Assembly: GCF_038502225.1 (NCBI RefSeq)
Contig: NC_091292.1
Coordinates: 48,254,902-48,318,901, forward strand
Direction: 5' to 3'
Length of the DNA: 64,000 nt
From: Cherax quadricarinatus
Lineage: Eukaryota > Arthropoda > Malacostraca > Decapoda > Parastacidae
Shown in pieces: positions 38,501 to 50,030 of this stretch; positions within the stretch are counted from its first letter, which is position 1, and the number at the start of each line of letters is the position of its first letter. The notes under the pieces are model-generated. The model was not told the origin of the DNA. It saw only the letters and a list, made by a program, of their open reading frames with translations, and did not search any database. The position numbers were made by a program, and so were the translations under genes.

Positions 38501-40412
38501 CTTGCTGGGTCCTTCAAGCTTTTTTGTTCCTTGAATCACTTTTCATGATGGGTCCTTCAAGCTTGTTAGGACCTTCCTTGGATCACTTTTCATGCTGGGT
38601 CCTTGAAGCTTGTTCGTTCCTTGGATCACTTTTCATGCTGGGTCCTTCAAGCTTGTTTAGGTCCTTTTTTGGATTACTTTTCATGCTGGGTCCTTGAAGC
38701 TTTTTCGTTCCTTGGATCACTTTTCATGCTGGGTCGTTCAAGCTTGTTATGTCCTTCCTTGGATCACTTTTCAAGCTGGATTCTTCAAGCTTTTTAGGTC
38801 CTTCCTTGGATCACTTTTCATGCTGGGTCCTTCAAGCGTCTTAGGTCCTTCCTTGGATCATTTTTCATGCTGGGTCCTTCAAGCTTGTTTGGTCCTTCCT
38901 TGGATCACTTTTCATGCTGGGTCCTTCAGGCTTGTTTAGTTCCTTCCTTGGATCACTTTTCATGCTGGGTCCTTCAAGCTTGTTAGGTCCTTCCTTGGAT
39001 CTCTTTTCATGCTGGATCCTTCAAGCTTGTTAAATCCTTCTTTTGATCACTTTTCATGCTGGGTCCTTCGAGCTTGTTAGGTCCTTCCTTGGATCACTTT
39101 TCATGCTTGGTCCTTCAAGCTTGTTAGGTCCTTCCTTGGATCACTTTTCATGCTGGGTCTTTCAAGCTTGTTAGATCCTTCCTTGGATCAGTTTTCATGG
39201 TGAGTCCTTCAAGTTTGTTAGGTCCTTCCTTGGATCTCTTTTCATGCTGGATCCTTCAAGCTTGTTTAGTCCTTCCTTTGATCACTTTTCATGCTGGGTC
39301 CTTCAAGCTTGTTAGGTCCTTGCTTAAATCACTTTCCATGCTGGGTCCTTCAGGCTTGTTTAAGTCCTTCCTTGTATAACTTTTGATGCTGGGTCCTTCT
39401 AGCTTGTTAGTTTCTTCCTTGGAGAACTTTTCATGCGGGGTCCTTCAAGCTTGTTAGGTCCTTCCTTGGATCCCTATTTCATGCTGGGTCCTTCAAGCTT
39501 GTTTAGGTCCTTCCTTGGATCACTGTTCATGCTTGGTCGTTCAAGCTTCTTAGTTCCTTCCTTGGGTCTCTTTTCATGCTGGGTCCTTTAAGCTTTTTAG
39601 GCCCTTCCTTGGATCACTTTTTATGCTGGGTCCTTCAAGCTTGTTTGTTCCTTCCTTGGATCATTTTTCATGCTGGGTCCTTCAAGCTTGTTTAGGTCCT
39701 TCATTATTTCACTTTTCACGCTGGATCCTTCAATGTTGTTAGGTCCTTCCTTGGATCACTTTTCATGCTGGGTCCTTCCAGCTTGTTAGATTCTTCCTTG
39801 GATCACTTTTCATGCTGGTTCCTTCAAGCTTGTTATGTCTTTCTTTGGATCACTTTTCATGCTGGGTCCTTAAAGCTTGTTAGGTTCTTTCTTGGATCAC
39901 TTTTCACGCTGGGTCTTTCAAGCTTGTTAGGTCCTTCCATGGATCACTTTTCATGCTGGGTCCTTCAAGCTTGTTAGGTCCTTCCTTGGATCAGTTTTCA
40001 TGCTGAGTCCTTCAAGCTTGTTAGGTCCTTTCTTGGGTCACTTTTCATGCTGGGTCCTTCAAGCTTGTTAGGTCCTTCCTTGGATCACTTTTCATGCTGG
40101 GTCCTTCAAGCTTGTTAGGTCCTTCCTTGGATCGCTTTTCATGCTGGGTCCTTCAAGCTTGTTAGGTCCTTCCTTGGATCACTTTTCATGCTGGGTCCTT
40201 CAAGCTTGTTAGGTCCTTTCTTGGGTCACTTTTCCTGCTGGTTCCTTCAAGCTTGTTAGGTCCTTCCTTGGATCACTTTTCATGCTGGGTCCTTCAAGCT
40301 TGTTAGGTCCTTCCTAGGATCACTTTTCATGCTGGGTCCTTCAAGCTTGTTAGTTCCTTCCTAGGATCACTTTTCATGCTGGGTTCTTTAAGCTTGTTAG
40401 TTCCTTCCTTGG
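35517..40412 (+). repeat. 47/48-bp satellite in intron 2
   Basis: About 104 tandem units contain TTGGATCACTTTTCATGCTG, then GGTCCTTCAAGCTTGTTAGG and TCCTTCC. Units are 47 bp with GTTAGG and 48 bp with GTTTAGG. Runs of 48-bp units keep the minus strand open as a 16-residue repeat (for example 37226-37564), which is not evidence of coding. The first 450 bp (about 35560-36010) alternate two unit types (CATGCTGGG/CCTTGC and CATACTGGG/CCTTCC), a dimeric 94-bp higher-order repeat. The middle is diverged, and the last 500 bp are again close to consensus. Most units carry a HindIII-type AAGCTT. Confidence 0.97.
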
Positions 40413-40993
40413 GAATGAAATTTCTATTATAGACCTAGCTTCATAAATTTTATGCATATTGATTTTAGTGCAAATCGTGTATCCTGAAATATTTTTGGCT
40501 TATTGATTGATAAAAAACGGTAAATATGAAAGTTGAAAAATAGGAAGTATGTAAATTAACTGCAATAAAGAAATAAGATTTAACGTCCCAAATAGTCTCA
40601 TTGTGTTTCAAAAGCATTTAATGAAGAAAACTGTATTTTGGGATATTTTATTTTAGCTATCAAGAAAGTTCTAGAAAATTCCTGTAACAAAAGTCACTCA
40701 AGATTTTGTCACATAAAAAATAGAGAGATTCTGGTAACGTTGCTAAATACAAGAAATATTTCTCTAAAATATTAAAATAGTCAAGTGTTTGGCTTAAAAA
40801 ATGAGTAGGAATATTTTCCCAAATTTGAGAAAACACTAGACAAACATTTTAGTTATTTAAAATTAATTAATATCTTTATGTATGTTAGTTACATATAAAC
40901 TAAGTAATTTAATTTATTTATTTTTCAACATGAAACACATGATATACACCATGAAGAATGTATTTCTCTCAGTGTAACCTGAGGGTTTGCTTT

Positions 40994-40995
<2 letters not shown>
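40413..40995. other. unique AT-rich intronic sequence
   Basis: No reading frame, repeat or RNA gene that I can support in this stretch. Confidence 0.6.

Positions 40996-41043
<48 letters not shown>
40996..41043. repeat. (GA)n microsatellite
   Basis: Pure AG dinucleotide run of about 48 bp. Confidence 0.98.
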
Positions 41044-41045
<2 letters not shown>

Positions 41046-41589
41046 CTTAGTTCATATTTCCGGGCTTGAAGTTTTCTTTTCTAATGGTGAAAATCTTACA
41101 TTGCAACCTTAATGATTCTCGTGCAGTAGAGAGGAATCAAACCACATTAAACAATCTAAACCATTATCAAAAACAGAATACGTACCTTGTCGCAAACGTC
41201 GATATTTAATATGTTAGGTCTGATGTAGGTACAGTGGTATAAGGGACACATAAGTGGTTGCAACTGGTGATTGCAAATATTTTAGTGGTTTAATAAATGA
41301 GGTTGGTGTTAATATTATAATGATATAGATGTGATGCATGAGAGGTGAATGTTGCAACAATGAGAAGGCTGGAGGCAGTGGAGACGTCGTTGCTGAGGGC
41401 AATATGCAGTGTGAATATTATGCAGAGAATCCATAACTTGGAAATATGAAAGAGGTGTGGGGGTTAGTAAAAGTATTTTACAGAGAGCTGAATAGAGGTT
41501 TTTGATGTGGATGGAACATTTAGAGACGGTGGAGCAAAATAGAAAGACTTGAATGGTGTATAAATATGAAGTGGAAGGAAGACAGGGTA
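41044..41589. other. intronic sequence without a recognised feature
   Basis: Moderately AT-rich. The G/A-rich part from about 41330 may be the 5' extension of the dispersed repeat that follows, but I cannot align it to a second copy here. Confidence 0.4.
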
Positions 41590-41895
41590 GGGATCATCCT
41601 AGGAAAGGTTGGAGGGAGGGTGTAAAGAATGTTTAGTGTGTGAGAGACTTATCAAGTGTGGATGAGCATGAGAGATAATAGTGAGTGGTGATAAATGGTT
41701 TTTATGACTTGATGTGCTGTTGGAGTGTGAATAAGGTAATACTTATGAAGGGATTCACGGAAACTTGTTAGCCAGACTTGAGTCTTGGAAGTAGGAAGTA
41801 CAATGCCTGCATTCTGAAGGAGGGGTGGAGATATACTGCAGTTTTTAAAATGTAGTAACAGCAAGCGTCTTCCAAGACAATGATGGTAAGGAAAC
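41590..41895 (+). repeat. dispersed repeat, copy 1 (common decapod family)
   Basis: The stretch containing GTGCTGTTGGAGTGTGAATA, AAGGGATTCACGGAAAC and AGTACAATGCCTGCATTCTG matches, from memory, an abundant interspersed repeat in decapod genomes. It is probably the 3' part of a retroelement. A diverged inverted copy lies at 55195-55440, giving internal support. No protein is encoded here. Confidence 0.55.
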
Positions 41896-42149
41896 ATGAT
41901 GTTCAGACGCTAATCACAGAGTGTGACAAGGATATCAATGTGATTCCTATAATTAAACTTGTGGTCAAAATGCAAGCACAGGAAACTAGTTGAAGGGAGA
42001 GTGGCAGATTTATTGACAAAAAAAATCACTTTTACCGAGAAATAATACATATATCTGGCCACCTTTTGATGCAACCTGTTTGTTCATACCTTTTTTATAA
42101 GTATTTTTTAACTTTTAAATTATGTTCAATGACATCAACAAGAGAACAA
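41896..42149. other. intronic sequence without a recognised feature
   Basis: AT-rich spacer between two dispersed repeats; nothing supportable seen. Confidence 0.5.
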
Positions 42150-42290
42150 AATGCCTTACCTGGAGTACACCTGGAGTATACCAGAAAAGGGTTTCGGGGG
42201 TCAACGTCCCCACAGCCTGGTTTGAGACCAGGCCTCGTGGTAGATCAGGGTCTGATCAACCAGGCTGCTACTGCTGGCCGCACGTAAACA
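42150..42290 (+). repeat. short dispersed repeat, decapod SINE-like family
   Basis: Carries GGTTTCGGGGGTCAACG, the inverted repeat CCTGGTTTGAGACCAGG and GATCAGGGTCTGATCAACC. I recognise this block as a very frequent short interspersed sequence in crayfish and other decapod genomes and transcripts. I do not see unequivocal A and B boxes, so calling it a SINE is inference. Confidence 0.55.
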
Positions 42291-42419
42291 AATATATGAC
42301 CCAAAGCTCGTATGAGGAATTTTTACCAGCTAAGTCTATATAAAGACATGAAATATACTTAAGTATATAGTATATAGTATATTAAGTATTAAGTATATAG
42401 TTGCCCCAGAGGAGTGTAT

Positions 42420-43334
42420 AATTTAGCATTTCACACTTGAAACAAAATGCTTAGTAGAGATGTACTAACTTGTTTGAGCTCAATAGCCCACCTATCACAG
42501 GATCGATTGGTAAATCTAGACAAAGCTCACCACTCTCTATCGGCTTCAGCCAACCTAACTATTAGTGGGTCTGGCTAGACTTACCTGGATATTTGCAGCT
42601 GACCCAAATTTTCCTAGTTTGTAGTAGGGAAAATATGACCCCGGTACAGGTGTCTTGAATGGCCTGAAGTCTTGAGTGTCTCGTTCATCACTCCAGCAGT
42701 TATGTTAATCGTCGTCATTCACTGCTACAAGTCACAATTCAGTTCCATCATTTGTTTCGTGGTATTTTACACAACAGAAAGACCGATTACACTTCACTGC
42801 ATAATTAGTTCTATCGGGAATTTCTGAGATTGTCAAAGTGAACAAGAGTCAAGAACACACTAGTCACTACTGTCCCTTTGTCCCTTTCGGTAAGGGAAGA
42901 TGCCCGCATGAAGCACGTTTCTCCTTCATTCCTTGAAACCACTCTGAGCTGTCCTTTCCTTGCCAAACATCGTCACAGTATTCAATACAAATGGTAGATT
43001 TATTATCTCATAAAAGACGACCATTCATGATAGTCTCAAATTGTAAATAAAATAGGTTCTGAGTTTTCCTTAATTTTCCTGCTAAGGGGAAGATAGTATT
43101 TACTCTCGTTTATCCCACAGTGTAGTTGTAATGAACACTGATCTCTAGCAATGAGAAGGTGGCGTGATTATGACCCTGGTATCAACATGTGATTCAAATT
43201 AAACTGTTTATCAGGAAGTAAGAGTGTCCATTACGCCCTCTTCCTGGAGGGCTAAGTCCCTTATGTCCCTCAGGGGGCTGAAGGGGAGCTGAGAGGGCTG
43301 AGAAGATACCCCCTTCTGGAGACCTTTCTCCACA
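42420..43334 (-). mobile_element. diverged 3' LTR of an older BEL/Pao element
   Basis: The segment resembles the younger LTR at 43395-44453 in order. CTTGTTTGAGCTCAATAG (about 42468) resembles the younger CTTGTTTGGACTCAAAAG; TTTTCCTTAATTTTCCTGCT (about 43057) resembles TTTTCCTTAATTGTCCTGCT; and the G-rich stretch ends in TTTCTCCACA (43325-43334), the same terminal bases. It is followed by a short piece of old internal sequence and then by the younger element. The left boundary is uncertain because similarity fades there. Confidence 0.55.
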
Positions 43335-43394
43335 CTGGGGGGGGGGATGTAAAAATTCACCACAGGTAAACTATTCATTACTTAATATTATTTT
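43335..43394 (-). mobile_element. remnant of the older BEL/Pao internal region, with TSD
   Basis: Sixty bases match the internal sequence next to the younger 3' LTR (a G run, then AACTATTCATTACTTAATATT). The last five bases ATTTT (43390-43394) are repeated at 51892-51896. Joined across the younger element, this segment continues directly into 51897 onward in the same order as the younger internal region, showing nested insertion. Confidence 0.8.
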
Positions 43395-44453
43395 TGTTGA
43401 GAAATGGCATTACCAGTTAAGTTTAAAGAGTTTGTACTTAACTTAGAAAGACAACTCATCGCCTGCACAGCCGCCCCTGCAGACTAGGTCTTGAGAAGCT
43501 GTCGAAGTCATCTCTCAATGGGCTGTAAAGATTTATAATTTGTAATATTATAAATTACCCCTAAGGGGTGTTATGTCAGAATGTTTCATTCACTGCTTGC
43601 TGATAAATTACGTACTTGTTTGGACTCAAAAGTCTGCACCTCACTGCCGACTATAGGTTGATTACAAACTCATTGCGACTCAAGAACTGCGCAGTCCCCC
43701 GTACTACAAGAAATTCGTAACCTACCTTGCTCTTGTAGCGTGAGCTGGTGTTCTTCACACCAACAGATATCGGTGACTTGATAGAAGCTGAAGTGTCCTT
43801 GGATGTCCACGTCTTCCATAGTCTAGAAATACGCACACTGGTACACTGTGTTCCACAAGATTTGTCTTTATTGTTCACAATCTTATCACTAAAGAAGCTG
43901 ATCACACTTCTCTTAAGTGTTTATTGTGTTTTATGAGACACTTTGTTCACACTAACGCACAGATCAGTGTTCTCTGTTGGTTATCCTGGAATCAGTGTCA
44001 CTCTCAGTAGAGTCAAAAGTAATCTGAAGACGCCACAGTGCCCCATGCCATCACTCCCCTAGCACAAAAAAAAGCTGACCTAGTACTTTTGCTTCCTTGC
44101 CACTTCCTCGATGAAGCAAAGCAGAATGTTTGATTCTTGCTGTCTTAAGCATAGACAACAATATACACTATCTCTACCATGGTAGTAAAGTGGGAGCAGG
44201 ATTTTCCTTAATTGTCCTGCTAAAGTAAGAGATGTAATGTCTCTTATTAAACTACACTTTGCAACACTGGACTGCAAGGAGCAATGGTCGCTTGACCACG
44301 TCGCATACTCGTACGGCATCTGTGATCAATTACTCACTGTAGCAGTAAACAAGACGCTTGCCCCTTCTGAGAGGGCTGGGCCCCTCAGGGCTGAAAGGGG
44401 CTGAAGGGGCTGAAGGGGGCTGATACCCCCCTCCTGGAGAAAATTTCTCCACA
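43395..44453 (-). repeat. 3' LTR of the BEL/Pao element
   Basis: 1,059 bp, paired with 50829-51891. It starts TGTTGAGAAATGG and ends TTTCTCCACA in plus-strand reading. It carries a run of four or more G tracts at 44388-44419 on the plus strand. Short open frames within it (43651-43905, 44080-44319) also occur in the other LTR and are not taken as genes. Confidence 0.93.
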
Positions 44454-44485
44454 CTGGGGGGCGGCGGAGGTTCGCTGCAAGTGAA

Positions 44486-45559
44486 CTATTCATCACTTAA
44501 CATTAATTTAATTTTCTCCCTCGCCACCACTGCTGCTTGTCTTTTCTGAACAGTTTTAGTCTGTGTGGTTTCTGGAGAATCACTAATTTTGTTTTCAACA
44601 CTGTGTAATTCTAACGGCACTAGTTTATTTATTGTCCGCTTATTCACTACACCTTTGCTTAAAACATCAACTGTCCTGATGATTCCATTTGCATCAGGAT
44701 ATATTGTCACAATTTTTCCAAGTGGCCATTGGGACCTCGGACCATCATTGTCAATAATCACTATGTCACCAGGTCTTAAGGACTTATGATTTTCAGGAAC
44801 ACCAGCTCCATAGAAGTGTTCTCTCAATGAGGTGAGATAGTCTTCTCGCAAAATTTTCTCCCAACATTCAATCACTTCATTCAGGTGTTTGAATTTACGT
44901 CTGAGTTGCTCGGGTTCGAAATAAGTACGATCCTCTATGATTTCTTTATCATTCATGGAAGGAACAGGTTCGAGCCTTCTGCCATGGAGTAAATGAGATG
45001 GACTTAACACTTCTAAATTGTCCAGATCATCGGTAACATAAGTTAGAGGTCTGTTGTTGACTCTATTTTCTATTTTAGTCACAACTGTACGGAATTCTTC
45101 TAAGTCGATTCTTTGACGATGAAGAGTCTTCCTTAAACAACGTTTTACAATGCCGATCATTCTTTCATAAAATCCACCGTGCCATGGAGATTTAGGAGGA
45201 ATGTATCTCCAACGACAACTGCGTTGATTCAGCATCTGTTGTACTTCTGGTTGATCAAAGATCTTTCTTGTATAAGCAGCACCAGCAATAAAGTTCGTTG
45301 CATTATCTGAAATCATCAGTCTGGGACATGCCCTTCTGGCTGCAAACCTTCTGAATAATTTGATAAAGGTTTCAGCAGACATGTCAGTGGCTACTTCTAG
45401 ATGTACTGCTCTAGTTGAAGCACAAGTGAACAAACAGATGTACACCTTGATGGGAACTTTGTCAACTGTTTTGGTTAAAATTATTGGTCCAGTGTAATCT
45501 ACACCTGTCACCTCAAATGGAGTGATATGACAAACTCTTTCAGAGGGATGGAGGTGCAC
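44486..45559 (-). pseudogene. BEL/Pao integrase catalytic core and C-terminal domain
   Basis: The frame encodes about 357 residues of the integrase rve core. The first Asp is in TGVDYTGP, the second in MISDNATNF, and the Glu in GGFYERMIG, so the D,D,E triad is present. It is followed by NRPLTY and the BEL-type C-terminal domain (DUF5641-like; GDIVIIDN, WPLGKI). Integrase inserts the cDNA into host DNA. The frame is offset from the zinc-binding part upstream: a small deletion near 45545, visible against the older copy at about 52910, shifts the frame after the CQYPGAP block. The end at 44486 is a normal stop close to the LTR. Confidence 0.88.
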
Positions 45560-46064
45560 CTGGATACTGACATACTCGCATATTGTAGTGACGACAAGTA
45601 ATACAGTCCTTTATTTGTTTTTTCGCACTTTGTCGACCTTGAGGTATCCAGTAGGATTGTCGTATATGACAAAGTGTGTCAGCTACCCCACCATGTAACA
45701 CGTTACTGTGGGCGTTTTGCACAATCAGTTTTGTTAGCCAATGATTCTTGGGGATCAATATTGGATGTATGGCTTCTTTAGGTAGTGAAGAATTATGGAT
45801 TCTTCCTCGACATCTTACAATCTTTTCTGAATCGAGATAAAGTCCTAAAGAATTAATCATAACAGGTTTCTTTGGGGATTTATCTTGTGTTTCCAGAAAT
45901 TTATATTCTGCAGATAAAACATCTTTCTGTATTAGTTTCACCCAGTATTTAATGGGTTCAAGATATTCATAATCAGGTTTTATTCCTTTAATGAATTTAT
46001 GGACAAGAGCTGTAACTCTTAAGAGTTTACCCAAAGATGAGTATTTAGATCCATCAATGACTAT
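45560..46064 (-). pseudogene. BEL/Pao RNase H-integrase linker and integrase zinc-binding domain
   Basis: Open frame between an in-frame stop at 46067-46065 and the frameshift near 45545; the first Met codon is at 46034. The C-terminal part has the H2C2 zinc-finger pattern of retroelement integrases: HSNVLHGGVADTLCHIRQSY, then a CITC pair about 25 residues later. The frame is the same as the RT frame upstream, so the break there is a single stop codon; the older copy at 53425 has a sense codon at that place. Confidence 0.85.
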
Positions 46065-48596
46065 TTATGTTGTGTCTGCAGTATTTACACAACTTATTTC
46101 TGCTGTGTTCAAGCAGACTGTTTCTTCTGGCACAATGTGAGCTTTTTGCTGAGGCCAGTTATTTTCATTAGAGAGCCAGTTCGGTCCGTGGAGCCATAAT
46201 TTATTATCCACAAATTTCTTAAGTGGGACACCACGTGACATCATGTCAGCTGGATTCTCTTGGGTAGAGACGTGAAGAAAGTGATAATCTCTCTGCATCT
46301 CTTTTATTTCTGCTACTCTGTTCCGTACATAGACCAACTTACTCTTATTATTTCTTAACCACAGGGATTCACAACTTATTTCTGCTGTGTTCAAGCAGAC
46401 TGTTTCTTCTGGCACAATGTGAGCTTTTTGCTGAGGCCAGTTATTTTCATTAGAAGGCCAGTTCGGTCCGTGGAGCCATAATTTATTATCCACAAATTTC
46501 TTAAGTGGGACACTACGTGACATCATGTCAGCTGGATTCTCTTGGGTAGAGACGTGAAGAAAGTGATAATCTCTCTGCATCTCTTTTATTTCTGCTACTC
46601 TGTTCCGTACATAGACCAACTTACTCTTATTATTTCTTAACCACTGGAGAACTGCTTCATTATCACTCCAGATCACGGTTTTTTCAATAGTGAGATGATC
46701 AAGTACTTTGTTGAGATAGACAGCTAATTTTGTACCTACATAGAGTGCTGTCAGTTCCAATTGTGGTACTGTTCTGACCTTCAAGGGTGCTACCCTGGCC
46801 TTTGAAGTAATTAGTGTACTTCCTTCAGCATTACTCATGTAAGCTACAGCGCCATAACCTCTAGTTGACGCATCACAGAACACATGTAATGTGTACTTGT
46901 TTCCCTCTTGACCTATTTGTCTGGGAAATTTAATTTGATGAAGTTGCTTAAACTCCCTGGATATTTCATCCCATGCTTGACTCATTTCTAGAGGCAAGTT
47001 CTCATCCCATCCAATTTTGAGCTTCCATGCATCTTGCATAAGCATTTTACCTTTTATGGTAATTGGTGAGACGAGACCTAGAGGATCAAAACATTGTGAT
47101 ACCTCTGACAGTAAACTACGTTTAGTGAATGTACTGCATGATTTATTGTTTATCCTTTTGAGACTCAAAGTATCTCCCTGTGTGTTCCAATTACGTCCCA
47201 GCATATTGTTGCAATCAGGAATTTCATTTTCAGCGAAATCTTCTTTGATAAGTTCCCTTAATTGCTTTGAATTTGTATTCCACATCCTTAGAGGCATATT
47301 TGCTTCTTTCATCTCCTTGTTAGCTTCTCTGTATAAGGATTTCAAATCCTCCTCTTTATTCACAGTACCTTGAAGATTGTCCACATAGAAACTTTTCTTT
47401 AAGATTTCTTTGAAGGGACTTTCTGATTTCTTCAAATGTGTATTTAGAGTAGCTTCTAGTAAGAATGGAGAGGATGTTGCACCAAATAATACTGATTTGA
47501 AACGATAAGTTTTCACAGGACTTTGAGGATCATGTGGATTTTCAGGCCACAAGAATCGAGTATAATCTCTATCTATTTCTTGTAGTCCTACTCTTAAGAA
47601 AGCTTTGGAAATATCAGCCGTGTAGGCATATGGGTTTGTGCGAAATTTCATAAGCACGTCTCCAAGCTTCTCAGTTAGTGAGGGTCCGGTCATCAGCCAG
47701 CCATTAAGACTTGCTACATCTTTATTTGCACGTGCGCTACAATTATATACAACACGTAGTGGAGTGGTTTCAGAATCTTTTCTGACTCCATGGTGCGGGA
47801 GATAATGAGCTTCTGTCTTCAACTTATCTTCGACTATTTCCTCAATGAATTTATTGTCTAACTGTTCTTCTATGATATTATCATAGACAGTCAGAAACTC
47901 TGGATTCTTCCTGAGCTCATGTATTTGTGCTTTCATCTGTCCGAAAGCCATGCGATAATTGCTAGGTAGATGTGGTGGATTTAATTTCCATGGTAACCTA
48001 ACCCAATACTGTCCATCTTTATATTTGACAGTGTCCAAATATTGGTTATAAGTCTGAGACTCTTGTGGGCTTGGTTTATTTACATCAATACCTATCGCAT
48101 CTAAATCCCACAACTTATCAACTGGTTCATTCATTTCTTCTAGTAATGATAATTTTTCCTGTGGTACATGATCAGTGGTTATTCTCGTAACTAGTACATT
48201 TTCCACTGAATCAATATCAGCTTCTTTCCCACTTTGAGAGGGAATGGGACCACATATCATGTGGCCTCCTGTTGTTTTCAGCAAGTGAACATCATGTTTA
48301 CTTACTATATTTTGCACAAAACAATGATAATAATCACTTCCAATGAATAAATCAATTGGACTAATAGTGTCCGTCTGTATGTCAGGACAGGCTAACTTGA
48401 CCTTAGCTGCTTTCAGTGCTGCAACTGTTTCTTTTAATCCCTGGATCTGCACAGACTTAGGCAAATCATCTACTACCACAATTTCTACTGTCTTTTTCCT
48501 GTTTCCTAGACCAACAGTGATTATGGCTAGGTCATATGTCTGTTTACCAGAATTGTGGAAAAAAACAGCTATATCTAACTGTATTTTGGCATAGGG
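46065..48596 (-). pseudogene. BEL/Pao protease end, reverse transcriptase and RNase H
   Basis: This frame is open for about 840 codons (first Met at 48479). Domains in order: the end of the DUF1758-type aspartic protease (LFIGSDYY); reverse transcriptase with ADISKAFLRVGLQ and FGATSSPFLLEATL, and an FYVDNLQ active-site box; the Pao-type RNase H with FCDASTRGYGAVAY and WSDNEAVLQWLR; then ENPADMMSRG. YVDN in place of YVDD occurs in this superfamily to my knowledge and is not read as damage. A 282-bp tandem duplication repeats 94 residues of the RNase H end in frame (46089-46645). The upstream boundary is a TAA at 48599-48597 in the same frame as the protease start. Confidence 0.92.
46089..46645 (-). 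repeat. 282-bp in-frame tandem duplication within RNase H
   Basis: The plus-strand sequence from ACAACTTATTTCTGCTG at 46089 is repeated from 46371 with only a few differences (for example GAGAGCC/GAAGGCC, and CACGTGAC/TACGTGAC). The period is 282 bp, a multiple of three, so the frame stays open. The older nested copy has only one such segment, so the duplication is private to this element or its lineage. Confidence 0.93.
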
Positions 48597-50030
48597 TTAT
48601 TTATTCAGTTTCTGCAGCACTGTTCTTCTTATGAAGGACCTTTGTGAGCCTTGATCAAATAGTGTTTGCACATTGGTTTTGTGTAATTTATTAGATAACT
48701 CAACTCGAGCTATCGGGAGAGCAGTTGCTTTAAACTTATCTCTCACATTTAATGCTGTTGCTTGTTGACTTCCTGATTCTGTGGAAGTCTGCTGCTGTTC
48801 AGCACATAATGTTGTATGATGCATTCCCTTGCATTTAAAACACTTCTTCAGTGAGCATTTACCTCCCTTGTGTTCACCTAAACACGTGATGCACCTTTTC
48901 AGCTGATGAACACGTTGTTTACGTGCCTCCACTGATGTGTATTGAATACAATACTGTGCCCAATGTGTTCCATCACAAAGTACACATTTTGGAGTACGTT
49001 TATATGCGACAGTTTGTTTACTGTCTGTTGTATTCACAGCTTGATAAATGCCTATATGGAATTTCCCATTCTGTGGTTTAGTGGGAGTAGGTATACTCTT
49101 TTTATACTGAGCTGAAGATTTGTTATCCACTGGATTTCTGGATTCTTCATCTTGTCTCATTGCTTGCATGCATGAAACTATTGTTTGTAAACCATTGCTA
49201 ATTTCCTCACAAGTGAAATAGCGTTTATTGAACATAATATTTAATCGTTCAATAGTTTGTGGTGACAACTTATCTTGTACAATACCACTGATAAACCAAT
49301 CACATTGTCTTAGGTCATATTTAGCACCTAGAGATCTGAGACTATTGTCTAATGTGATTCTAAATGCCTGTAAGTCTGAAAAACAATGTTTGGGTGGCTT
49401 CAAGCTTGATATTAAGACTGCATGTCTAACTCTGGCCTTGCCAGCGTCTGCTAAGACACGTTAGGCTATTTGATAATTGCCTTTAACCACCGGAAATTAC
49501 TTAATCAGTTCATAGGGTTCTCCCTTCACAAGACATTTAAGATAATTGAATTTAGCAATCTCATCTATGTCAGTTCGTGAATTTACTATGGATTGAAAAC
49601 CACTAATGAATTCTTCATAATTATGACCTTGGAAAATAGGTAATGACAATGTAGGTAAGCTTGGTAATGGGACACTTGTTGTTGTTACAGGTGTAACAGG
49701 TGTTTGACCACTAGTTACAGTAGGTCTCTGTGACAGAGTTTTGTGGCAGATAGCCTGTACTCCTGTCCACCTTAATTGTTGATTACTAAAAGTATCCAAA
49801 ACATTTTTAATTTCATCCTCAGATGGGTCTGATTCAAGAAATTTATTTTCATAATGTGTATAGTCTGAATTAATTATTTCCAGACGTCGTGGAAGTAATT
49901 TAAATTTGACCTCAAGATCATCAAAATCTATGTTTGTATCTTGAGTTAATCCTATACAGACTGAAATTAGATTTTCTAATTGTGTAATCTTAGTCTGTAA
50001 AGACTGAAACTGAGTTTTCAAACAAGCCAT
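48597..50030 (-). pseudogene. BEL/Pao Gag and protease start
   Basis: One frame runs from Met at 50030 to the stop at 48599-48597, broken by in-frame stops at 49499-49497 and 49463-49461. It begins with a heptad-like helix (FQSLQTKITQLENLI). It continues into the DUF1759-type Gag region (LPTLSLPIFQGHNYEEF, then KFNYLKCLVKGEPYE), then cysteine/histidine clusters of zinc-knuckle type (CVLCDGTHWAQYC, CITCLGEHKGGKC, CFKCKGMHHTTLC), and the protease active-site region TLFDQGSQRSFI, where DQG replaces the usual DSG/DTG. Gag would package the RNA and protease would cut the polyprotein. Confidence 0.87.

Noticed and set aside
36208..39977. Open frames in the 47/48-bp satellite (SDPRKDLNKLEGPS and FSCWVLQACLGP repeats)
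   Set aside because: They stay open only where units are 48 bp; units of 47 bp break them. No conservation beyond the repeat.
41214..42343. Short frames at 41214-41402, 41652-41897 and 42066-42343
   Set aside because: They overlap dispersed repeats and show no protein family features.
43651..44319. Short frames inside the BEL/Pao LTR, duplicated at 51156-51758
   Set aside because: They occur in both LTRs because the LTRs are copies, have no recognisable domain, and are broken differently in the two copies.
47373..47402. YVDN box in the BEL/Pao reverse transcriptase as a dead active site
   Set aside because: From family knowledge, YVDN is seen in Pao/BEL reverse transcriptases, so this alone does not show inactivation.
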